This document shows positions 40,539 to 45,973 of a DNA stretch of 45,973 nucleotides, in pieces. The notes beneath the pieces are model-generated. The model ran no database searches. It was not told the origin of the DNA and saw only the letters and a list, made by a program, of their open reading frames with translations. Position 1 is the first letter of the stretch, and every line of letters begins with the position of its first letter. The translations under genes were made by a program, and so were the position numbers. The stretch is from Syntrophales bacterium. GTDB lineage: Bacteria; Desulfobacterota; Syntrophia; Syntrophales; UBA5619. The stretch lies in the NCBI GenBank assembly GCA_023229765.1, contig JALNYO010000029.1, positions 1 through 45,973 on the forward strand, in the 5' to 3' direction.

Positions 40539-40850
40539 ATATCAATACTTTTTCCTGTAAAATCTTTTTCCCATCGCTTAACTGCAACCTTTGCACCGTC
40601 TCCCCGCGATGCGCCTTCTTTTGGCGGCGGGGGATACGGCTTGATATTGATAGATTGCTGAACGGTATTGAATTTGCGACTGTATTTGTGCTGTTATTTG
40701 TTTGCCCAGTCGGCCCTGATAAATAAAGGCGCCGGCAGCAGAAGCTTCTGGTTGATCGGGGTTTTTCGGTCTTGCAATGTCGGGTTTGTTGATGATAGAG
40801 GCAGTTACGGGTATATGAAAGTTATTATTACCTGAAGGAGGTCGCAGCCG
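40539..40850. other. Spacer before the chemoreceptor gene
   Basis: I see no gene in these 312 bp. The right end contains the strong ribosome site AAGGAGG of the chemoreceptor. A short open frame at about 40.51-40.73 kb starts inside the repeat element and has no recognisable content. Confidence 0.5.
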
Positions 40851-42443
40851 ATGTTGAAAGACATGTCATTGAAGATAAAGATTACCCTGCTCGTTTTTGT
40901 CAGCCTTACCGTGATCCTGGGGGCCTCTTCGTACCAGATTTACAGCAAAACCAGAGCGGCGATGGAGGCAGAAACCTTGAGTGCCTCCAGGCAGATCGCG
41001 GTGACTATCGGCGATACCGTGACGGCTTATGGCGAAACGGGCGATATGAATGGCTTGGGGCTGTTCCTGAAAGCCACCGCTGCTCGCAAGGATGTGGAAA
41101 GCGTTCATGCCATCCGAGACCCTGCCGTCGCCGCGCAGTTCAAAGAGCGTCAGGGGGGGCAGCCGCAGGATGAGCTGGAAAAGCTGGTACTCTCCACGGG
41201 GAAGGAAACATTCAATGTTTACAGGGACAAGAGCCTGATCCGGTTTGTTCTTCCCATTATTGCCAAGAAGGACTGCCTTTCTTGTCACAATACAGCCAAG
41301 GAGAACGATGTATTTGGCGCGGTATCCGTATCCTTGCGGTCTGATCGCGTTGTCGCGGCCCTGACGTCAATCGGTTGGAACTCCCTCATTGCCTCCGGCG
41401 TGGGGATTATCCTGGAGATTTTGCTGCTCAACCTCATGCTGGGCCGGGTGGTTATACGCCCCATCCAACGGGTGGCGGCGGCGCTGGCCGAGGGTGGCGA
41501 GCAGGTGGCGGCGGCAGCCGGGCAAATCTCCTCGTCAAGCCAGGCATTGGCGGAAGGGACCTCGGAACAGGCGGCCTCGCTGGAAGAGACATCCTCTTCG
41601 CTGGAAGAGATGTCTTCGATGACCAAACAGAATGCCGACAATTCCGTCCACGCCAAAACGATGATGGGCGAGGTGCGGAAAATCGTCGGCAAGGTAGATG
41701 GACAGATGGGGAACATGGTGAAGGCCATCGAGGAGATTACGCGTTCCAGCCAGGAAACAGGCAAAATTATCAAAACGATTGACGAGATTGCCTTTCAGAC
41801 GAACCTGCTGGCCCTGAATGCGGCTGTGGAAGCGGCGCGGGCCGGCGAGGCGGGCGCCGGCTTTGCCGTGGTGGCTGATGAAGTGCGCCGTCTCGCGCTG
41901 CGGGCGGCGGAGGCGGCCAAAACCACGGGGAAACTGATAGAAGGCACCATCAAGGCGGTTGAGCACGGCAATGAGCTGACCCATCAAACCCAGGAGGCAT
42001 TTCAGGAGAATGCCTCGATTTCGGTCAAGGTTGAACAGTTGGTGGATGAGATTGCCGCGGCCTCGCAGGAGCAGTCGCAGGGGATAGGACAGGTGAACAT
42101 CGCGATCGCGGAGATGGACAAGGTTACCCAGCAGACGGCGGCCAACGCGGAAGAATCGGCTGCTGCCGCGGAGGAATTGACGGCCCAGGCCGAGCAGTTG
42201 AAGATTTATGTGGCTGATCTGCAGCAGGTGATAGGCGGCGCCAAGGATGCCGGCGTCCCGGCGCCACCGACAGGATATGGAATGGCCAGGAAGGTTTTAC
42301 CGAAGGATGGTCATAAGTCTCTGGCCTTAACTGTAAAGAGAGCCGCTGGCCAGCCGCCGAAGAGTAAGGGTGGAAGAGCGCTGAGGGCGCCCACGCCCCA
42401 GCAGGTAATCCCCCTGGATGAAGGAGATTTCAAGGATTTCTAA
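40851..42443 (+). CDS. Methyl-accepting chemotaxis protein with periplasmic heme c sensor domain
   Basis: This is a 530-residue chemoreceptor. Helix 1 lies at about 10-26, and the periplasmic domain at about 30-175 holds C142-x2-C145-H146 (DCLSCHNT), a covalent heme c site as in Tll0287/DUF3365-type sensors. Helix 2 spans about 178-200. A short HAMP-like linker follows, with IRPIQRVAAALAEGGEQV. The cytoplasmic coiled coil has the tip IDEIAFQTNLLALNAAVEAA and RAGEAGAGFAVVADEVRRLA, the CheA/CheW contact. AAGGAGG is well placed. It probably senses redox state or a small gas/ligand through heme. It is flanked by inverted copies of a repeat element. Confidence 0.9.
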   Translation: MLKDMSLKIKITLLVFVSLTVILGASSYQIYSKTRAAMEAETLSASRQIAVTIGDTVTAYGETGDMNGLGLFLKATAARKDVESVHAIRDPAVAAQFKERQGGQPQDELEKLVLSTGKETFNVYRDKSLIRFVLPIIAKKDCLSCHNTAKENDVFGAVSVSLRSDRVVAALTSIGWNSLIASGVGIILEILLLNLMLGRVVIRPIQRVAAALAEGGEQVAAAAGQISSSSQALAEGTSEQAASLEETSSSLEEMSSMTKQNADNSVHAKTMMGEVRKIVGKVDGQMGNMVKAIEEITRSSQETGKIIKTIDEIAFQTNLLALNAAVEAARAGEAGAGFAVVADEVRRLALRAAEAAKTTGKLIEGTIKAVEHGNELTHQTQEAFQENASISVKVEQLVDEIAAASQEQSQGIGQVNIAIAEMDKVTQQTAANAEESAAAAEELTAQAEQLKIYVADLQQVIGGAKDAGVPAPPTGYGMARKVLPKDGHKSLALTVKRAAGQPPKSKGGRALRAPTPQQVIPLDEGDFKDF

Positions 42444-42451
42444 AAGTTGAA

Positions 42452-42910
42452 TCAGCCCTGCAGCGCCGCCAATATTTCCTCGATATCGGGAAGCTGCCGG
42501 AGCGGGTAGATTTTGATGAAAATGACCTTGCCCGTTTCATTCAGGATGATGTTGGCCCTTTCCGAAAAACCTTCGGTCCGGAGAATTCCCAGGGATTTGG
42601 CCACCCCCCCGTGCGGCCAGAAATCGGCGAGAAGCCTGGTGTTTTTGATTTTCAGGCTTTTGGCCCAGGCCGCCTTGGACGGAACGCTGTCGATGCTGAG
42701 GCCGAGGGCGACGGTGTTGAGCTTGTCCATGGCCTTTTTGCTTTTCTCCAGCGCCTGCATCTGCTGGGCGCAGACGGGCGTCCAGGCCAGCGGATGAAAT
42801 GAGAGCAGCACCCGTTTTCCCTGGCATTCGTAAAGCCGAAAATCCTGGCCGTTCTGATCCTTTAGAGTAAAATCCTTAACCTTCTTTCCCTCTTTCGCTG
42901 CGTTAGCCAT
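42452..42910 (-). CDS. Peroxiredoxin (AhpC/TSA family)
   Basis: This 152-residue thiol peroxidase reduces peroxides. KVKDFTLKDQNGQDFRLYE is the opening, and PLAWTPVCAQQM holds the peroxidatic C47 with T44 (the PxxxTxxC motif). SIDSVPSKAAWAKSL and RLLADFWPHGGVAKSLGI follow, as in BCP/AhpE-like members. AAGGAGG before ATG 42910 decides the start over a longer frame from 42934. It converges on the chemoreceptor gene with only 8 bp between the stop codons. It is likely an oxygen-defence gene in an anaerobe. Confidence 0.88.
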   Translation of the reverse strand: MANAAKEGKKVKDFTLKDQNGQDFRLYECQGKRVLLSFHPLAWTPVCAQQMQALEKSKKAMDKLNTVALGLSIDSVPSKAAWAKSLKIKNTRLLADFWPHGGVAKSLGILRTEGFSERANIILNETGKVIFIKIYPLRQLPDIEEILAALQG

Positions 42911-43029
42911 AATAAGCCTCCTTGCGACGGACAAATTGTTTTAATCGAAACGCGCTGTCGTTACATGAAGACAATACAATTGTTGAGTCGGTTAGTCAAT
43001 AATATGATTGATGTTGTTTTTTGACGCAG

Positions 43030-43181
43030 GAGGCAATTGCAAAACCATTTGTCATTCCCGAATGTCTCTATCCCCGATAACGGCATTCGGGGACGAATAT
43101 GGTTTTTCAAGTAGTTAGAACCAGATTCCCGCTCAGAATCGTTGCGGGAATGACAAGAATGGGGAGTTTTGCAATTACCTC
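43030..43181. repeat. MITE-like element, right copy of an inverted pair
   Basis: The left end GAGGCAATTGCAAAACCAT and right end ATGGGGAGTTTTGCAATTACCTCG are inverted. Reversed, it matches 40387-40538 over most of its length, including TTGTCATTCCCGCAACGATT. The central hairpin CCCCGATAACGGCATTCGGGG distinguishes it. It lies in the upstream region of the bam operon, about 170 bp before bamB. Confidence 0.88.
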
Positions 43182-43348
43182 GCAGGATAGGGACTTATAA
43201 TTGGCTGAATCTGAGGGTTTTAAAAAAGTGCTTGACACGTTCTATAAAATCTGTTCGAAAGACGCGGCGAGGCAGTGTTTGATTTGAACCTTTCCATTAT
43301 CAAACGAAAAATGCATTACAAATTAAGATAATTTAGAAGGGGAAGAAA

Positions 43349-45313
43349 ATGAGGTACGCAGAGACAGGATTTAATTTGGAAGTTGATCTATCTCGGGGCA
43401 GCGTTGACAGGGTGGAGACTGATCCAGGATTGACTGAACTTCATCTGGGTGGTCTGGGCACTAATGCCAGGCTCTTATGGGACAGGGTTCCTGCCGATGC
43501 CGATCCCTTTTCTCCGGAAAACCTGCTGATTTTCGGCACCGGTCTTTTATGCGGCACCCCAGCCCCCGGAGCTAATCGCACCATCGTTTCCACCTTCTCT
43601 CCCCAGACCAAGTTAATGGCTTTTTCAATGATGGGCGGGTTTTTCGCCCCGGAATTGAAGTACGCGGGTTATGACAAGGTGGTCATTCGCGGCAGGTCTC
43701 CCAAACTTGTTTATCTGTGGATAAACAACGACAAGGTAGAAATACGCGATGCCTCTCATCTGCAGGGGAAGGGCGCTGGGGAAACGGCGGAGCTTATCCG
43801 GCAGGAGTTGAAAGAACCGAAAGCCCAGGTGGCCTCCATCGGTCTGGCCGGAGAAAACAGGGTCTATTATGCCTCCATCGAGCAGGGCCGCTCCAGCGCC
43901 AGCCGAGGGGGAGTCGGCGCCGTTATGGGCGACAAGGGCTTAAAGGCGATAGTTGTCCGGGGAACAAAGGACATCAATATTGCCAACCCGACCCAATATA
44001 TGGGTCTTTGCAATGATGTGCTGAAATATATTCAATTCCGCGAAAAAAATCCTATTCCCGGGGTGCCGGCCATTTTAACCGGACTCGGGTCGCCCCAGGA
44101 GATGGCAATCCATGATGAGTCGTGGCATACAGAGAACTTCGCCTGGGGGAATGCCCGTACTCGGAGAAAAGGTTTCTGGACAGAGGAAGTAGAAAAAACT
44201 TGGAGGGAAACCCAGGAAAACGCCCGGAAGCGGTTGATAAGTTGTTATAACTGTCCGATGAAATGCGGGGCAACTGTTTCCGTTCCCAATACGCCGGTCT
44301 ATATGATGAAATGCTACTCCAAACTTACCTACACGATGGCGGCCATGTCCGATCTGGAGTTTGGCTTCAAGATTGCCCAGAAAGCCACGGAATATGGAGT
44401 GGACGCATTTTCCGCCCCGCAGACCATGGCCTTCGCCGTTGAGCTTTACGAAGCCGGCATTTTGACCGACCAGGATATGCCGGGATTCCCGACCGATAAC
44501 AAGGACAGATTTTACTGGCTGCTCGACAAAATTGTGCGGCGCGAGGGTATTGGCGATATTCTGGCCAATGGCACCTATTGGGCCGCCCAGCAGATTGGCA
44601 AGGGGGCGGAAGCCTATGCCCACAATAATATCAAGAAACATGAGCAACTTCCTCTCAAACTGGGAATGCTGAATCCCATCTATTTTCTCATGTATTCGAC
44701 CGGCGAAAAGATTGGCATTACCCAGATTGAAGGACAGTTCCCCCAGGCGCCTTTTGACACGAAGGAGGCTCGGGAAGAGTTTGTAAAGGATTGGTTCCAG
44801 GTTCCTGATGAAAAATTCAAGCAGTATTTTCTGGACTGGGAACCACGCGGAGAAAACTCAAACCCCTATTACCCGACGGTTGGGATGTCCTGTGAAATTG
44901 TTGACTGGATGGAAAAGATGCACTACATTGATGACGCCCTTGGGGTATGCGCCGGTTTATCATCATTTCCTCTGAAACCTCCATATCATATACACAATTA
45001 CCCGCTTTTCATCTCCGCGGCGACCGGGATGGATATTGGCGAGGCCGAGCTTTCGCAAATAGCGAGGCGGAACCGGACGTTGCTGCGGGCGATTAACAGT
45101 AGAAGAGGCCTGAGAAGGGCCGACGAGAAGCCGCCTGAAGACCATTGGAAGAAGAGATTCCCCGAGCTGGAAGAGCAGCTCCGGGATGAGTACTACAAAT
45201 TCAAGGGGTGGAATAGTCAAGGCATTCCCACGAAAGAGTCTTTACATGAGTTGGCGATGGATTACGTCAGCGAAGATTTGGAACGAAGAGGGATCATAAA
45301 AAATGAAGGTTAA
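43349..45313 (+). CDS. bamB: Class II benzoyl-CoA reductase, W-containing subunit BamB
   Basis: This is a 654-residue aldehyde:ferredoxin oxidoreductase (AOR)-family protein. It is the catalytic subunit of ATP-independent benzoyl-CoA reductase, which reduces benzoyl-CoA to cyclohexa-1,5-diene-1-carboxyl-CoA. Family marks are GGLGTNARLLWDRVP, STFSPQT, SRGGVGAVMGDKGLKAIVVRG and the [4Fe-4S] ligands C299-x2-C302-x3-C306 (SCYNCPMKC) with distal C534. Two tungstopterins are expected. GAAGGGGAAG precedes the ATG. The next genes are BamC- and BamD-like, which separates it from ordinary AOR. A TTGACA box at 43232 may belong to its promoter. Related reductases for other aryl-CoAs cannot be excluded. 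Confidence 0.87.
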   Translation: MRYAETGFNLEVDLSRGSVDRVETDPGLTELHLGGLGTNARLLWDRVPADADPFSPENLLIFGTGLLCGTPAPGANRTIVSTFSPQTKLMAFSMMGGFFAPELKYAGYDKVVIRGRSPKLVYLWINNDKVEIRDASHLQGKGAGETAELIRQELKEPKAQVASIGLAGENRVYYASIEQGRSSASRGGVGAVMGDKGLKAIVVRGTKDINIANPTQYMGLCNDVLKYIQFREKNPIPGVPAILTGLGSPQEMAIHDESWHTENFAWGNARTRRKGFWTEEVEKTWRETQENARKRLISCYNCPMKCGATVSVPNTPVYMMKCYSKLTYTMAAMSDLEFGFKIAQKATEYGVDAFSAPQTMAFAVELYEAGILTDQDMPGFPTDNKDRFYWLLDKIVRREGIGDILANGTYWAAQQIGKGAEAYAHNNIKKHEQLPLKLGMLNPIYFLMYSTGEKIGITQIEGQFPQAPFDTKEAREEFVKDWFQVPDEKFKQYFLDWEPRGENSNPYYPTVGMSCEIVDWMEKMHYIDDALGVCAGLSSFPLKPPYHIHNYPLFISAATGMDIGEAELSQIARRNRTLLRAINSRRGLRRADEKPPEDHWKKRFPELEEQLRDEYYKFKGWNSQGIPTKESLHELAMDYVSEDLERRGIIKNEG

Positions 45314-45845
45314 GAAGAAAATCAAGACAATCAAGGTAGTCGTTGATAAGTGCAATGGTTGCCGGGCCTGTGAGATGATCTGCTCCGCCTTTCACGCGAA
45401 CCCGCAATACAGCAGCAACAATCCGGAGAGATCACGGATTCGGGTGATACGCGATCCCCTCAAGGACATATATGTTCCTGTTTACGCAGGTGAATATTCC
45501 TCCGCCGAATGCATGGGGAGAGACAAATATGTAATTGACGGAAAGGAATACGACGAGTGCGCCTTCTGCCGGGTTTCTTGCCCCTCCCGGACGCTTTTCA
45601 AGGAACCGGATTCCGGTCTTCCGCTGAAATGCGATATGTGCGAGGCCGATCCGCCCCAGGAGAAGCCCCTGTGCGTTCAGTGGTGCATCAATGAAGCCCT
45701 GGTTTACGAAGAGCGCGAAGAGGAAGTCGAAGAAGGCGAAAAGCTTGGAGACGTGGAAACAGGCCTGGAAGCGATGATCGACAAATACGGATTGCAGAAG
45801 ATCGCGGATACCGTTGCCCGGATATCAATGTCCAGCAAGTGCTGA
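45303..45845 (+). CDS. bamC: Benzoyl-CoA reductase electron-transfer subunit BamC
   Basis: This 180-residue ferredoxin-like protein binds several [4Fe-4S] clusters and passes electrons to BamB. Cysteine motifs are CNGCRACEMIC near the N-terminus, ECAFCRVSC, CDMC and CVQWC, an HybA/DMSOR-B-type arrangement. The C-terminal tail is acidic (EEREEEVEEGEK). Its ATG overlaps the end of bamB by 11 bp with GAGGG upstream, so the two are translationally coupled. The order bamB-bamC, then a CCG/HDR-type gene, agrees with known bam operons. Confidence 0.88.
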   Translation: MKVKKKIKTIKVVVDKCNGCRACEMICSAFHANPQYSSNNPERSRIRVIRDPLKDIYVPVYAGEYSSAECMGRDKYVIDGKEYDECAFCRVSCPSRTLFKEPDSGLPLKCDMCEADPPQEKPLCVQWCINEALVYEEREEEVEEGEKLGDVETGLEAMIDKYGLQKIADTVARISMSSKC

Positions 45846-45886
45846 TCAGCAAAAGTCAAGGCGAAACAAGAGCATAGAGGAACGCA

Positions 45887-45973
45887 ATGGAGACAGTAGC
45901 TCCTTACAGGGAGATAATAGACGTCATCAAGGAAAACGGCGGAGAGGTTTTCAAGTTCTGCTATCAATGCGGG
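45887..45973 (+). CDS. bamD: BamD-like heterodisulfide-reductase-type FeS protein, 5' end only
   Basis: Only 29 codons are in the window. They begin METVAPYREIIDVIKENGG and end with FKFCYQCG, the start of an FeS cysteine motif as in HdrD/BamD. AGAGGA stands before ATG 45887. Position after bamC makes BamD the best guess; BamD links the BamBC core to other electron-transfer subunits. The rest is outside the window. Confidence 0.65.
   Translation, partial: METVAPYREIIDVIKENGGEVFKFCYQCG

Noticed and set aside
43232..43260. A full sigma-70 promoter for bamB from the TTGACA at 43232
   Set aside because: The -35 box is perfect, but at 16-18 bp spacing no acceptable -10 box is visible; TATAAA lies only 5 bp away.
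1..45973. CRISPR array, tRNA or rRNA genes
   Set aside because: No regularly spaced direct repeats, cloverleaf-like sequence or rRNA-like sequence was seen on either strand; the repeats present are dispersed palindromes.

Overview
The window looks like chromosome of an anaerobic, probably syntrophic, Desulfobacterota-type bacterium (Syntrophales/Syntrophus-like). The inference rests on gene content, since no rRNA or tRNA marker is present: a class II (ATP-independent) benzoyl-CoA reductase operon of the bam type, a membrane FeS/heme b-type electron-transfer protein of the kind that drains electrons from ETF in syntrophs, two acyl-CoA dehydrogenases, two thiolases, a crotonase, an acyl-CoA ligase, and a heme c chemoreceptor. 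The DNA is moderately GC-rich, with a few AT-rich islands (about 12.7-13.1, 20.1-21.7, 28.9-29.1 and 29.85-29.96 kb) that look acquired or regulatory.

Layout. (1) 0.2-3.1 kb, + strand: a dicluster ferredoxin, a two-helix membrane peptide and an EMO-like ETF:quinone oxidoreductase candidate. (2) 9.9-3.3 kb, - strand: a beta-oxidation operon read acyl-CoA synthetase, thiolase, thiolase, enoyl-CoA hydratase, acyl-CoA dehydrogenase. It converges on the EMO gene at a strong terminator. (3) 10.1-10.7 kb: an exported YtfJ-like thioredoxin-fold protein. (4) 10.76-23.1 kb: an LPS/surface-glycan cluster with glycosyltransferases (GT4, GT2 x3, GT-D, CgeB-like, GT9), SAM methyltransferases, a DUF268 protein, an intact FkbM gene, and two broken FkbM genes. 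(5) 27.5-23.2 kb, - strand: a three-gene ABC exporter (ATPase, double-FtsX permease, HlyD adaptor). (6) 28.1-27.5 kb: an M50 site-2-type protease, then a ParE/antitoxin pair and a DGC-domain protein. (7) 30.2-33.3 kb, + strand: a double-length ThyX-like protein and a biotin-domain-less carboxyltransferase. (8) 38.8-33.7 kb, - strand: histidine-phosphatase-like protein, ACAD10/11-like acyl-CoA dehydrogenase, TetR regulator, aminoglycoside-phosphotransferase-fold (APH) kinase and SDR. This gene set resembles the levulinate/4-hydroxyacyl-CoA (Lva, ACAD10/11) phosphorylation-elimination route. (9) 39-43 kb: a subtilase with a secretin-N-like domain, a heme c chemoreceptor and a peroxiredoxin. (10) 43.3 kb to the end: bamB, bamC and the start of bamD.

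How it fits together. Regions 1, 2, 8 and 10 form a plausible acyl-CoA catabolism network: ligation to CoA, dearomatisation, beta-oxidation, a side entrance for 4-hydroxy acids, and delivery of electrons through ETF to a membrane FeS/heme protein. That network is inference from gene families.

The intergenic spaces are rich in small palindromic elements. The main ones are a family of about 150-190 bp with GAGGTAATTGCAAAA-type inverted termini (full copies at 15.97, 35.7, 40.39 and 43.03 kb; the last two nearly identical and inverted around the chemoreceptor-peroxiredoxin pair), a short family with GGAGGGACGCG arms, and a REP-like family beside a truncated RAYT transposase at 33.4-33.7 kb. I saw no CRISPR array, tRNA, rRNA, prophage or complete insertion sequence.
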